DNA of 64,000 nucleotides from Orientallactaga sibirica (GCA_036365145.1 JAEOAD010000029.1:26334001-26398000), one strand, 5' to 3'; positions 22,834-35,143 are shown, counted from the stretch's first letter. Translations and numbers: made by a program. The notes: generated by a model not told the origin, from the letters alone.

Positions 22834-24343
22834 AAAAAGAAGAATGAGGCAAATCAAAAATGAGTAGATGGGAATAAATAATAAAGTTTAGGGCAGAAAT
22901 TAATGAAATAACCCCCCCCCCAAAAAATCCAAAGAATCAATAAAACAAATAGTTGGTTCTTTGAAAGGATAAACAAGATTGATAAACCCTTAGCAAATAT
23001 GATCAAAAGAAAGAGAGAAGAGGCACAAACTAATAAAATTAGAGATGAAAAAGATACCATTACAACAGATACCAAAGATTTTCAGAAAATCATGAGGTCA
23101 TACTTTAAGAACATATACTCCACTAAGTTTGAAAATCTGAAAGAAATGGATGATTTACTTGATTTATATGACCTACCAAAATTAAAATTAGATGAGATTT
23201 ATCACTTAAATAGATGTATAATAAGCATGGAGATTCAAACAGTTATGAAAAAAAAAATCTCCCAACTAAAAAAAGTCCAGGCCCAGATGTATTTACTGGT
23301 GAATTTTACCAGACCTTCATGGAAGGACTAACACAAAAAAAAAAAAAAAAAAAAAAATAGGAAAGGAAACAAATCTACCAAACTCCTTCTAGGAAGCCAG
23401 CATCACCCTGATATCAAAAACAGAGCAACAACAATAACAAAACAAAACAAAACAACAACAACAACAAAAAAAAAACTACAGACCAATCTCCCTCATGAAC
23501 ATAGATGCAAAAATTCTCAAGATATTGGTAAACAGAATACAAGAACATATCAAAAAGATCATTCACCCTAACCAAGTAGGTGTCATCCTAGAGATGCAGG
23601 GATGGTTCAACATATGCAAATTAATAAATGCAATACACTATATAAATGGACTGAAGGACAAAAAAAATCTCATGATAATCTCAATAGATATAGAAAAATT
23701 ATTTGACAAAATCCAATGTCCACTCATGATAAAAATTCTACAGAAACTGGGAATAGAAGGAAGGTATCTTGACATAATAAAGACTATTTAGGACAAACCT
23801 ACAGCCAACATAATACTAAATGGGGAAAAACTTGAAACTTTTCCACTAAAATCAGGAACAAGACAAGGGTGTCCACTGTCCCTACTTTTATTTAATGTAA
23901 TACTAGAAGTCCTAGCTATAGCAATAAGACAAGAGACACACATAAAAGGGATACAAATTAGAAAGGAAGAGACCAAATTATCATTATTTGCAGATGATAT
24001 GATTCTACACATAAAGTACCCTAAAGACTCTACCAGCAAACTGTTCGAGCTGATAAACACCTTTAGCAACATAGGAGGATAAAAAATAAACACACCAAAA
24101 TCAGTAACCTTCCTATATACTAACAACAAACATGCTGAGGATAAAATCAGGGAATCTCTCCCATTCACAATTGCCTAAAAAAAAAAAAATGCAGTACCTT
24201 GGAATAAACCTAACCAAGGACGTGAAGGATCTCTAATGAAAACTTAGAAACACTCAAGCAAGAAATTGCAGAAGACACTAGGAAATGAAAAGACAGCCCA
24301 TGGTCTTGGATTGGAAGAATCAAATTGTGAAAATGTCAATTTT

Positions 24344-24512
24344 TGTTGTTGTTGTTGTTTTTTGTTTTTGTTTTTCGAGGCAGGGTCTCGCTCTAGCCCA
24401 GGCTGACCTGGAATTCACTATGTAGTCTCAGGGTGGCCTTGAACTCACGGCGATCCTCCTACCTCTGCCTCCCAAGTGCTGGGATTAAAGGCATGCACCA
24501 CCACGCCCGGCC
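24344..24512 (-). repeat. B1 SINE in L1 copy 2
   Basis: Minus-strand B1 with a (GTT)n-interrupted tail and an intact GCACCACCACGCCCGGCC head. TGAAAATGTCAATTTT flanks at about 24328-24343 and 24513-24528. Confidence 0.95.
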
Positions 24513-26889
24513 TGAAAATGTCAATTTTACCAAAAGCAATCTACACATTTAATGTCATCCCCATCAAAATTCCAATGGCATTCTTCACAGAAATAGAAAA
24601 AAACAATCCCCAAATTCATTTGGAATCACTGAAAACCTCGAATATTCAGAACAATTTTCAGCAACAAAAATAAGGCTGGTGGTATCACCATACCTGATCT
24701 TAACCTGTATTACAGAGCCATAGTAACAAAACCAGCATGGTACTGGCACAAAAACAGACACATAGACCAATGGAACAGAATAGAGGACCCATATATAAGT
24801 CCGGGCAGCTATAGCCACCTGATCTTTGACAAAAATGCCAAAAATACTCATTGGAGAAAAGATAGCCTCTTCAACAAATGGTTCTGGTAATACTGGATAT
24901 CTATATGTAGAAGGAGTAAAATAGATCCTTATCTCTATCGATACACAAGAATTAAGTCCAAGTGGATCAAATATCAGGCTGGAGACTTTGAAATTGCTAG
25001 AGGAAAAAGTAGGGGATACCCTTCAACACATTGGCATAGGCAATGACTTTCTGAATATAACCTCAGTTGTGCAGGAAATAAAACCACTAATCAACTACTG
25101 GGACCTCATAAAATTATATAACTTTTGTACAGCAAAGGACACTGTGAGTAGAGCAAAGAGGCAACCTACAGAATGGGAGAAAATCTTTGCCAGCTATACA
25201 TCTGACAGAATTAATATCCAGGATATACAAAGAACTCAAAATACTAAATAATATGAAACCAAACAACCCAATTAAAAAATGGGCTATGGAACTAAATAGA
25301 ATATTGTCAATAGAAGAAGTACAGATTTCCTATAAACATCTAAAAAAGTGTTCTACAATCATTAGCTACTAGGGAAATGCAGCTTAGAACTACTTTGAGA
25401 TTCCATCTCACTCCTGTCAGAATGGCTTTGATCAAGAAAACAAATAACAATCAATGCTGGTGAGGATGCAGAAAAAGAAGAACCCTTCTGCACTGTTGGT
25501 GGAATGCAATCTGGTCTAGCCATTGTGGAAATCAGTGTGGAGGTTCCTGAGACAGCTATAAATAGATTTAACATATGACCCAGCTATACCACTCCTAGGT
25601 ATATATCTTAAGGACTCATCTCACTACCTTAGAGATATTTGCACAACCATGTTTATTGCTGCTCTATTCACAATAGCTAAGAAATGGAACCAGCCTAGAT
25701 GTCCCTCAACTAATGAGTGGATAATGAAGATGTGGTACATTTATACAATGGAGGTCTATTCAGCAATAAAGAAAAATGAAATTTGCATGGGAATGGATGG
25801 ATTTGGAAAGGATTATACTTAGTGAGGTAAACCAGGCCCAGAAAGCCAAATGTCACATGTTCTCTCTCATATGTGGATCCTAGCTACAAATGTTTGGACT
25901 TGTATGTGAGTTGGAATAAAACTCAGTAGCAGAGGCCAGTAAGCTAGAAAGGATCTATAAGGGAGGGAGGAAAGGGAAGGCCTTAATAGGATGGTACTAT
26001 ATAGATGTAAGTACAAGAACAGATTACTGGGGGTGGAATGGCCTAAGCGAGGTCAGGGGAAGAGATTGAGTAATGGAAGGGTGTGGGGAGGGTTAACCAA
26101 AATCTAAGAGAGTATGAATAAGTCATATGGAAACCTGCTTTTTTGTACAACTGTGTGCCCCGAAGCCATAGATTGTTAGTAGAAAATTTTCAGTGCCAGG
26201 GATGGGATACCTTCCAGTGAGTTGTTGGCCAGGGAGGTCCCTGATGCCCCAAAACATTATAGGTCATTGCAAAGGCTCTTGGTTTCCCACCAGGAATAGA
26301 TGGTAAAAACTCTAGTGCTGAAGACTCCACATACTTGGGCTGCAAAGTCACTGAGAAATCTTAGTGGACCTTACCTGAAAAACTCCTCCCTGTAAATGCA
26401 GCTGACAGAAAGCTGGAAAATGCTATGCTGCATTTAGCTCCATGGGAGTGAGAGAAGTCATCAGCAGAGATAAACAACAGTGGACACTGCGAGCCTTAAG
26501 GTTGGTCAGCCAGGCCAAATGAGCCAACAGGTGCAATAGTGGCATCTCTGTTATGGGGAAAACCAACCTCTCTTTAATTGGACTGGAGGCCCACTCCACG
26601 GGAGGGAATACATGCCTGATACTTAAAACCTATAATGGAGGAAGTCATGAGCCCTAGAGGTGTAACACCTGCTGGTGTCTGGCTAAATGCATATACTATG
26701 GTCACCAAACTGCCCAGGTAAACACTTCTCTTAATGTTAATACCCATATATTAATGCTACTCTCACTCTTTGTTAGAGAAGCTTCTCTTTTCAGATGGTG
26801 GTAACCTCTGGGATGACTCAAAAGGCACCATAGTGCTGAGAAGAAGTGACAGAGGAGTATTCAGCACTGAAACATCTCTATCATACCTT

Positions 26890-27037
26890 CCATTGGAGTT
26901 GCAGTCCCAGCTCCCGAATCTGGCTGCATTCCTGATCCATCAGTTTGGCTGTCTTGAGGTTGTAATAAACAGCTAATAGTTTTTGTTGAGCTCAATCTGT
27001 CTCTGCCTCATTTATTGTGCGACCCCTGACCCAACAA
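26890..27037 (+). repeat. LTR-like fragment (R/U5 end)
   Basis: TTGTAATAAACAGCTAATAG supplies a poly-A-signal region, followed by TCTGCCTCATTTATTGTGCG and ACCCCTGACCCAACA, which ends in CA. This resembles the R-U5 end of an ERV LTR and abuts the broken end of L1 copy 2. No U3 start or viral internal region is visible. Confidence 0.5.
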
Positions 27038-27688
27038 TTACTACTCAATTGATCTAAACTTGGTTTTAGGTGGGCTGTCAGTAGGTGCAGATCTGAAGTG
27101 GGGACAGGCACAGTGGGTATCAAGGAGCACAGATAAGCTCACTTGACTCTCACAAGAAGCTGTCTCCTCCACTAACAGCTTTATCAATAATGATGATGTC
27201 ACTTTAATTAGCATTTATGTGGCTCCTGGATCTATTTCTGAAGTACTTCTGAACTCAGCCAAGAAAAAAATGGGTCATGTTATGAATCCTCTGATACTCT
27301 GCAAGGGGCCCATGCTGATATCTTCATATAGCTAGAGGATTTTGTAAAAATGATAAAGATACTTAGAATTCTTTTACTCCCCTTCTGTTCTTCTCTCTTT
27401 TTCTTTTCTTCCTTCTATCCCTCTCTCCCTCCTTTTGAAGGAGAAACAGCATTGAAATGCTTATTTCTGACAGATGTTTTTCTTCAGGAAATGCCCCCCC
27501 TTTTTTTTACTTTCATGTTATTCTCTAGCTTTTTGCAGAAAGTGTTAACCTGTCCTCTTTCCTTCCTTCCTTTATTTTTCTTCCTTCCTTTGTTTCCTTT
27601 CGTCCTTCATGCTTTTAGTAAAGCCCCTTTTGTCCACAAACTTTGCTTTCTTGACCATGTAGTTATCTAACTACCCCACTATCAAGAT
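27038..27688. other. Unassigned DNA with a pyrimidine-rich tract
   Basis: A CT-rich strand bias runs from about 27365 to 27640 (CTTCCTTCC-type sequence). The 106-aa ORF there is low-complexity F/L/S and not credible as a gene. Confidence 0.45.
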
Positions 27689-27689
27689 G

Positions 27690-28340
27690 CAGAATATCAC
27701 CATAACCCTGAAATCCCCCCAAGATTCTTTGAAGTCAATCCCTCCTCCCATTTCTAGCCCCTGTCAGTCATTGACCTGTTTTATATCTCTATAGTTTTGA
27801 CTTTTCCAAAATGTACACAAGAAGAATCACAGATGCATCATTTTGAGTTGGGTTTCTTAAACTTAGCATAGTGTTTGAGGCCATTCAAATCATCACATGT
27901 ATCAGCATATTGCCCCCTTATGTCACTGAATAGGGCAATCCATTAATTATTGTACCTTGATTTGTTTGTCCTATTTATAGAAAATATATTGCTTCTAATT
28001 TTGGGAGACTAAATGTAAAGAAGCTAAAAACATCTGTTAGGCAGGTTTTGGGGTAAACATAGGTTTTGTACCCTAATTAATTTGGAGTGGAATATCTAGG
28101 TCATCTGAAAAGTGTATTTGTAACTTTCTATGAAACTGCCAAGCTGTTTTCAAAGTGTAAATTTTACCTTTACACCATCAATGTAAGAGCGCTCCGGTTT
28201 CAGTTGTTTTTGACATTTTCACTGGCAAGCCTGTGGCCAAACACATTTTCCACACATCATCTGCCTGTTTTTCCTTGTCACAGAGACCTCATTAGGGTGG
28301 GAATAGGAGTAGTAAGAATGTCCACCTTGGGTATTGGTTA
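27690..28340 (-). repeat. Ancient L1 (L1M-type) 3' region
   Basis: On the minus strand this matches the 3' part of old mammalian L1s: motifs around GAAACTGCCAAGCTGTTTTC, TACACCATCAATGTAAGAG and TCACATGTATCAGCATATTG correspond to the conserved L1M segments. Heavily diverged. Confidence 0.65.
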
Positions 28341-30400
28341 ATGATATTTTTCTGAGAATTTTACAATAATTCTATTTCCTGCCTTTTGACCTTCAGGCAA
28401 CCATGTGCAGCCCACAGTCTATAGGCTGAATGTGTCCCAGGGTAGACAGGAATGTGGCCCAACCCATTACAATGTCATGTTGCAATATCAAAAGGCTGGA
28501 CACCTCTGCAAACTATTTGTGTCCATTAGATTCAGTTCTAGCTAAGAAGACATAAGTTGATGTCTGATGTAAGGGTTTCTGAGAGAGTTGTTTGCTTCTG
28601 AAAAGTTATGAAGGAGCAGGTTTATCCTCTAACCTTATTCCTGATAGTGGGGCAAATGGTACATTATAAGAGCACATTTATACTTCTCCCTATAGGGACA
28701 TTTCTGCACTTATAACTTGGAAGCAGCTCAGTACATGCACACTGTTAACAGTTTGCTGGTTCTGAGTTTATCTTTAGATGTCATCCAAACAGAGGAGGCT
28801 CCAAAAGAAAGCAGAACTCAATGATCTAGGATGCAAACCCTCCCCTGCTATACTCTGAGACTATCTTGAGGGAAAGGAAGACTTATCCCCTGCTACTGAG
28901 AGAGATTAGACCTTGAAGCATGTAACTGTCCCCATGCCACCTGTCCAACAGGATAAGACTGAACTTTGAAGATCCACCCATCCATCAGGATTAGAGTAAA
29001 CCTATAATGTTGGCTTTGTACTGGTTCCATGTAAAATCTTAACTAGAAAGAGATTGAGCAAGACAGATCTTGGGATGTTAACCCACTGTCTTCTCAGATT
29101 GCTGGCTCGTTGAATAAAGCCCAGCTTAAAGTCTCAATTCCTGGTATCTTGGCTATGTGACAGGTGGCACAGACCACTTACATTCCCTTCTTTCTTGCCT
29201 AAATGTTGGCTCATGATGGGTCTGCAGAGGAAGAGAGGGTTCCCCTCGGTCTACTTTTTAAAATTCAAGAGAAAAACTGATCATTGCAGCTAGAATTGTG
29301 TGCTTATCCATCAAGTTTGTTCGTGTTTCGGTGTTTGGTTTCTGTTTTGGCATTCAAGGCCATCCTTGAATTGTCTAACCACCCTTAGTTGCCAGTTTAT
29401 TTTTGAAAGCAGGTATAATGCCACAAGTTCAAGCTTATTTGCTGTGAGCCCCATGAGACTGATCTGGCTAGGCCACATAACAACCCTCACTGTCATACAT
29501 ACATGGTGTTTCTCCTTAGACTGGTCAGATTCACTAGAAGAGAGTCTCCCAACCTCCAGTCTGGAAGGCTGCGGTCTAACTGCCTCTATTTTGAGGCTAG
29601 TGCAGGCAACTCCTAGTTTACTCAGGACTTGTTTAAAACGGAAAGTTTAAAGTTTCATTTTTTACTAGGAATAAACAACTTATTCCTAGGAATAAGTTCT
29701 GTCTCAAGAAAACTGAAATGGTTAGGCACATTCTGTCATCCTGTGCCACCATTCTGGGAGCTAAACAGAGAAATAAGATTGGACGAACTTGTTATTGGGT
29801 GTACACACCTTCAGGTGACCCCACTGTTTCAGTATTTTACCCATTCTCAAATCTGCCTAGTTCCCTAAGTCTAGAGACCCTCTGTCTTAGAGAATAAATA
29901 TCCAGTCTTCTGGGGCTTGAAGAGCATGGCACCCCTGACTTTTCTTGAAGTGACCAGCATCCTTACTGAAGCCTCTGTGGGAGCTATCTGCATCCTCGGG
30001 GATTTTGTGGTGTGCATCTCATTGGCTGATCTCTTGTCCTACCATTGCTTAGAACCCGCTGCTTTTGTGTGTCTGTTAAATAACTTACCATTCAAAAAAA
30101 ATATATTTATATTTTCCCAAGACTAAATTTCTCCCATTCTCCTAACTTGTATGGATTTAAAAATCTTTTTAGTGGGGCTTTAAGAGGGAAAGAAGGTGGT
30201 TTAATATATTCAAAATATCATATTTTCTCTAATATCTGCAAGAATAATCTTTTCAAATATTGTTTTCCCAAATAAAGATGCCATGGGAGAATGAAATTCT
30301 CAGAGCTTCCTGTGATTGTCCACTGTGTGTCACTATCTTCCTATTATTTGAAGGCACAACTTTTGGTGTCTCTGATATTAATTTATTGAGTTCCAATGCC
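28341..30400. other. Unassigned DNA, two possible LTR ends
   Basis: Possible LTR-like 3' ends sit near 29095-29165 (GTTGAATAAAGCCCAGC) and near 29890-30100, but neither has a readable partner or TSD. Small ORFs at 29300-30126 have no domain. I see no exon. Confidence 0.35.
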
Positions 30401-30409
30401 TTAAAAATT

Positions 30410-30567
30410 TTTTTTTTTAATTTTTGGTTTTTCGAGGTAGGGTCTCACTCTAGCCCAGGCTGCCCTGGAATTCACTATGTAGTCTCAGGGTGGCCGTGAA
30501 CTCTTGGCGATCCTCCTACCTCTGCCTCCCGAGTGCTGGGATTAAAGGCGAGCGCCACCATGCCGGC
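30410..30567 (-). repeat. B1 SINE
   Basis: T-rich tail, TTTTTCGAGGTAGGGTCTCAC, and head GCGCCACCATGCCGGC. Minus strand. Confidence 0.9.
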
Positions 30568-30574
30568 TCTTTTT

Positions 30575-30795
30575 TCTTTTTAGTATTGGGGATCCTGAGG
30601 CTTCACACATACATTCTATCAATATGTATATACCCCAGTACTCTTTTTTACTTTTAATTTTGAGACAGTTTCTCCTTAGTTGCCCAGGCTGATCTAGAAC
30701 TCAGTCTGTAGCAGCCTCACCTTGAAGTTGTGATCCCCTTGCTTAAGCCTCCCACATAGCTGGATTACAGGTCTGTGTCACTACACCAGATCCAA
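30575..30795 (-). repeat. Old B4/B1-like SINE
   Basis: Contains a diverged Alu-like body (TTGAGACAGTTTCTCC, GTTGCCCAGGCTGATCTAG, AGCTGGATTACAGGTCTGTG) preceded by a tRNA-derived-looking part (TATTGGGGATCCTGAGGC). Older than the neighbouring B1. Confidence 0.6.
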
Positions 30796-30977
30796 AGTTG
30801 TAAGGCTAAAACAGTATGATATTGATTACAAAGTTATGGCAAAGGCAAAAGCTAAAAGTAATGAGAAATTTCTTAGAAGACAATCCACTAAAATTAGAAT
30901 GATAATTTAACTTGCACTGGTGACAACTTTGTATGTTTACTATCTACTTTATACACAAACACAAACATACAGAAAGA

Positions 30978-31003
30978 GAGAGAGAGAGAGAGGAGAGAGA
31001 CTA
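30978..31003. repeat. (GA)n microsatellite
   Basis: Purine dinucleotide tract. Confidence 0.85.
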
Positions 31004-31090
31004 AGGGGGGTTAGCAAGCCTTTGTTTTAAAGGCCAGATAGTAGATACTTTTTTCATTTTATGGTTCCTATGGTCTCTGTCATTTCTTTT

Positions 31091-31714
31091 CTTTTCTTTT
31101 TTCTTTTCTTTTTCTTTTTTTTTTTTTTTTTCAGTTTTTCAAAGTAGGGTCTCACTCTAGTCTAGGCTGACCTGGAATTTCCTCTGTAGTCTCAGGGTGG
31201 CCTTGAACTCAAGGTGATCCTCCTACTTCTGCCTCCCGGGTGCTGGGATTAAAGACATGAGCCACCACACCCGGCCTCAGTCACTTCTTTTAAAAAAAAA
31301 TTATTTATTTATTTGAGACAGAGAGAGGGAGAGAGGGGGAGAGAGGGAGAATGAGCATGCCAGGACCTCTAGCCACTGCAAATGAACTTCAGACGCATGC
31401 GCCACCATGTGCATCTGGCTTATGTGGGACCTGGACAATTGAACCTGGGTCCTTAGTCTTCACAGACATGAGCCTTAATTGCTAAGACAACTCTCTAGCC
31501 CCCTCACTTCTTTTTGCAAGCAGAGAGAGAGAGGGAAGAGAGACAGATAGAGAGAGTGAATTGGCACACCAGGGCCTTTAACCACTGTAAACGAACTCCA
31601 GATGCATGCACCACCTTGTGCATCTGGCTTATGTGGATCCTGGGGAAATGAACCTGGGTCCTTTGGTTTTGCAGGCCAATGCCTTAATCGCTAAGCCATC
31701 TCTCCAGCCTGCCC
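31091..31714 (-). repeat. Stack of three SINEs on one target site
   Basis: From low to high coordinate: B1 (about 31091-31275), SINE-A (about 31292-31501) and SINE-A (about 31515-31714), all minus strand. The target core appears four times: TCATTTCTTTT (31080-31090), TCACTTCTTTT (31281-31291), TCACTTCTTTT (31504-31514) and TCACTTCTT (31717-31725). This is the pattern of three successive insertions using the same L1-endonuclease site. Confidence 0.85.
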
Positions 31715-31949
31715 CCTCACTTCTTAACTCAGTTGTTGAAGGGCAAAAACATCGGCAGAAGACATATAAACAAAAGGGCACTGATCCAATAAATTTTCAG
31801 TTCTGACAGCCATCTTCATTATAGAATAACTAGAAAGAGCTTTGCAAAATGATACATAGACTTAAAAAGTGGACAGTTAGAAGGGAAGGGTTCAAAGTAG
31901 AAATATTAAGGAAGAATAATATTTATTTCTAAATACCTTAATATATATA

Positions 31950-32138
31950 TATTATTTTTTTTTATTTGAGAGAGAGAAAATGGGCACACCAGCACCTCCT
32001 GCTGTTGCAAATGAACTCCAGACACATGCACCAGTTTGTGCATCTGGCTTTATGTAGGTAATGTGGAACCAAACCCAGGCTTTCAGGATTTGCCAGCAAG
32101 CAGGCATCTTTAACCACTGAACCATCTCTCCAGCCCTT
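31950..32138 (-). repeat. SINE-A
   Basis: Minus-strand copy with ATTTGAGAGAGAGAAAATGGGC and head CATCTCTCCAGCCC. An AT-rich microsatellite-like tail precedes it. Confidence 0.85.
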
Positions 32139-32168
32139 ATCTTCAAATATTTTAAAAAGAGATAATGG

Positions 32169-32466
32169 GCCACGGGGAAAGATGGCTTAGCAGTTAAGGT
32201 GTTTGCTGGCAAAGCCAAAGGACCCAAGTTTTATTCCCCCGTACCCACCATATGCACAAGGTGACATATGTGTCTGGGGTTCATTTGCAGTGGCTAGAGG
32301 CCCTGGTGCACCCATTTTTTTCTCTCTCTCATATAATCCCAGCACTCGGGAGGCAGAGGTAGGAGGAGCACCAAGAGTTCAAGGCCACCCTGAGACTACA
32401 TAGTTAATTCCAGGTCAGCCTTGACCAGAGTGAGACCCTACCTTGCAACCCTCCCCCAAAAAAAAG
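32169..32466 (+). repeat. Chimeric SINE-A/B1
   Basis: A SINE-A without its A-rich tail (about 32169-32330, ending TTTTTTTCTCTCTCTC) joins a 5'-truncated B1 at TATAATCCCAGCACTCGGG (about 32334-32466). Only one imperfect duplication brackets the pair (GAGATAATGGG at about 32159 and AAGATCATGGG at about 32464). This suggests one insertion of a fused RNA or a template switch during reverse transcription. Confidence 0.75.
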
Positions 32467-32475
32467 ATCATGGGG

Positions 32476-32836
32476 ATAGTTTGTAGAATGGACAAGAAAT
32501 AAATTGACTACTGAAAATGGAACTTTCGAGACAGAACTATCCAGTTGTGATGCAAAATAATACATTTCCTGTAATTAGAAATAAACAAAGATGAAAAACC
32601 TAGATACCATTCATACCTTACATATCCAGAAGACCTACTGGACACCTACCCTATCCTCTTTAACAACCTTTCTGTATTTTAACATGCAATGTGCACTGAT
32701 GCAGGAGGGTGGGAACAGGGCCTCGGAGCCTGCATGTCTAACAAGCCCAGGTGATGACAATACCACCAGCCCAGGACACTCAGAGATACTCAGCGTTGGC
32801 TGCATGTTGCAATCATCTGGGCAACAGGAACAAAAG
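32476..32836. other. Unassigned DNA
   Basis: No recognised exon or repeat. The 89-aa ORF at 32591-32860 has no domain and runs into the B4 copy. Confidence 0.4.
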
Positions 32837-33150
32837 CTTTTGGGATGGCGAGATGGCTAAGTGGATAAAGTGTTTGTCACATAAGCATGAGGACCAGAAT
32901 TCAGATCCCCAGCATCCACATAAACACTGGGCAAGCATGGCAAAGTGGGCCTGTAATCCCAGTGCTTGGGAGGCAGAGACGGGGTGGGGGGGGCGGTCCC
33001 TGGGGTGAGCTTGCTAACTTAACTAGCCAAGTTAGGGAAGTCTGGGTTCAAGGAAGAGATTCTGCTTTGATAAATGGGGTGAGAGCAATCAAGGAAAACA
33101 CCCGATATCAACTTTTAGCCTCTGCACAAATGCACACATGAGCACATGCA
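32837..33150 (+). repeat. B4-type SINE
   Basis: Head GGGATGGCGAGATGGCTAAG, Alu-like centre GGCCTGTAATCCCAGTGC, G-run insertion (GGGGTGGGGGGGGCGG) and a right end with GCACAAATGCACACATGAGC. Diverged. Confidence 0.7.
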
Positions 33151-33189
33151 CACCCACAAAAGCAATTATCTGGGCTTAACATGGCTTAT

Positions 33190-33505
33190 CATTTGTGTAT
33201 GTGGTGCATGGTATGTAAGTGCAGTATATGTGTATAGGTGGATCCCAGAGGTTGACATCCAGTGTCTTCCTTCATCTCTCTTCTTTATTTTACCGGGGTA
33301 AACTCTCTTAATCCAGAGCTCACCAACTCAGCCAGTCTATGTAGCCAGCTTGCCCTGGGATTTCCTATGTTTGTGGCCCTAGAGTTAGGATTACAAGTGG
33401 GCCACCATGCCCATCTGGCATTTATGTGAGTACTGGTTGGCCCAAACTCAGGCCCTCATAATTGGGCAGCAAGTACTTTATCCACAGAGTCACCACCCCA
33501 GGTCC
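33190..33505 (-). repeat. Old B4-type composite SINE
   Basis: Landmarks on the minus-strand reading are GAGGTTGACATCCAGTGTCTTCC, CCAGAGCTCACCAACTCAGCC and the tRNA-derived end GCAGCAAGTACTTTATCCAC. Diverged but complete-looking. Confidence 0.65.
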
Positions 33506-34225
33506 CAGGACTTATCACTTATGTATGTTCATATTGACTCAACATTTTCAGGAAATAGTTTATTGTAATCATTATTTTTCAAAATGTGAGAAACACTAAA
33601 TGTAGCACGTCCTTTCCAACTTTTAGAAATACAGTCCTGATTCACAAGCTCTACTTCTAAATTTAGCAGGCATGCATTTGACCACAAGGTGGCAATGATA
33701 CAACAAATATGTATCAAATACTCATTGGAATGGTGAACCTCCCCCCCATGTGACCCTTGTTAACAGTAAGGATCAGCACACTTGCTGAATTGGTATACTT
33801 CCCAGTGCTAAAAAGGGATAGGCCATGGACTCCTTTAAATATTTGATCAAAACCATAGAGAAAAAAATTTGTATACACAAAAATGACAAAATAATCAAGA
33901 GGTTCACAGGAACTGAAATTAAACTGTGGAGAGTCAAGGCAGAACCACTAATTCCTCCTGTAAATATAGGAAGCGTCTACTTACTACTGCCACTTCATCC
34001 TTCTCAACAGCTGACCATATCATCTTCCAATTTACCTAATCCACCTGCTGTCTTCTTTCATCATGGAACAGACATGGTTTCTTCTCATTGAAAGCTACAT
34101 CATTCATCTCTGGCTCACCCTGGTCTCTGTCAAGTTCATACTTGTCTTGTGCTAATTTAAAAATAACTCACATTTATCAATCTTAAAGTAATATTTTTAA
34201 AATATTTAAGTTTATTTTAAAATAT
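33506..34225. other. Unassigned DNA
   Basis: No recognised exon. The 88-aa + strand ORF at 33825-34091 has no recognised domain and no splice support. Confidence 0.4.
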
Positions 34226-34226
34226 A

Positions 34227-34440
34227 TCAAAAAGCAGGGCTGGAGAGATGGCTTCACATTTAAGGTGTTTGCCTGTAAAACCTAAGGACCCAGGTTTGGT
34301 TCCCCAGTACCCACGTAAGCCAGATGCACAAGGTGGCGCATGCAACTGGAGCTTGTTTGCAATGGCTGGAGGCACTGGCACACCCACTCTTTCTCTCTAC
34401 ATATAAATAAATAAAATAATATTTAAAAACATTTTAAATA
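34227..34440 (+). repeat. SINE-A
   Basis: GGGCTGGAGAGATGGCTTCAC head, CAAGGTGGCGCATGCAACTGG core, short CT block and AT-rich tail. Confidence 0.9.
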
Positions 34441-34888
34441 AAAAAGCAAAGACATAACATAGATGACTCATAAGTCTCATAAACATTTGTTTTTTTCATG
34501 TAGTTTCTAAGTTTATACACATTCTATGCTTATAAAAATGTGATCTTCTTATGCAAATAATTTCATGGCCAACTATGTAATTCACTGTAAAGTTACAATC
34601 TTTTTATATGTCCCCTGTAGATATGGTTCTTAGCCAGAGGTGTTCATATGGATTATAAGCTTGCCTGGACAACTTCACCACAGATTCTAGTTTCCCAGAT
34701 TTGGCATGAAGCCTGGAACTTGGTATGTATGTAAAGTCCCAGCTATGGTTTTAAGACATAATACTAGAAATATACTTCTAATCAATTGTATTATAAATTA
34801 TATATAGATATATGTATATGTGCATATATATGCATACATACAGTACATGGAGATTTTCCTGAAACCACCAAAATAACTCAGATATAAA
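34441..34888. other. Unassigned AT-rich DNA
   Basis: Includes a (TATA/CATA)n-like stretch at about 34795-34845. Nothing else recognised. Confidence 0.4.
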
Positions 34889-34898
34889 ACATTTCCAT

Positions 34899-35143
34899 AA
34901 GCTTAACAGTTAAGCCGTTTGTTTGCCTGTGAAGCCTAAAGACCCATGTTCTACTCTCCAGATCCCACGTTAGCCAGATACACAAAGGTGAGGCAAGCAC
35001 AAGATTGCACATGCCACTAGGTGGCACAAGCATCTGGAGTTGGATCTCAGTGGCTGAGGCCCTGGCATACTAATTCTCCATCTCTCCTCTCCCCTCTCTC
35101 TCTCTGTCTCTCTTGCTTTCTCTAAAAAAACTATATATATATA
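34899..35143 (+). repeat. SINE-A, long variant, 5' truncated
   Basis: Carries the extra block GGTGAGGCAAGCACAAGATTGC between head and core, as in the copies at 15345 and 21189. ATTTCCATAA lies at about 34889-34898 and 35144-35153. Confidence 0.9.

Larger units (their letters stand above)
21110..25790 (+). pseudogene. L1 ORF2 remnant in copy 2
   Basis: Endonuclease pieces include SICCLQETHLSIKDGHYLR (about 21585-21645, with the catalytic-region CLQETH motif) and ILNIYAPNKG. RT pieces include [15 protein letters not shown] (about 23671-23715) and [13 protein letters not shown] (about 23979-24015) with FADD. The C-terminal region has ETLQHIGIGNDFLN-type sequence and QPRCPSTNEW-like sequence near 25690. 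Five interruptions and several frameshifts break it. Confidence 0.85.
18799..26898 (+). mobile_element. L1 copy 2: near full-length, SINE-laden, 3' truncated
   Basis: Starts AACTTCCAGGTAAGATGGC and runs through a 5' UTR (to about 20090), ORF1 (about 20100-21050), ORF2 (about 21110-25790) and most of a 3' UTR. Five SINEs interrupt it, and it has a poly-A expansion (23337-23357). Homology to copy 1's 3' UTR fades at about 26890, short of the poly-A end, where LTR-like sequence begins. Many stops and frameshifts make it inactive. Confidence 0.9.

Noticed and set aside
27350..27670. 106-aa + strand ORF
   Set aside because: Pyrimidine-rich low-complexity sequence giving F/S/L/P runs. No domain or exon signals.
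31091..31714. Regular repeat array resembling a CRISPR
   Set aside because: The repeated TCACTTCTTTT units are target duplications separated by three known SINEs in a rodent genome.
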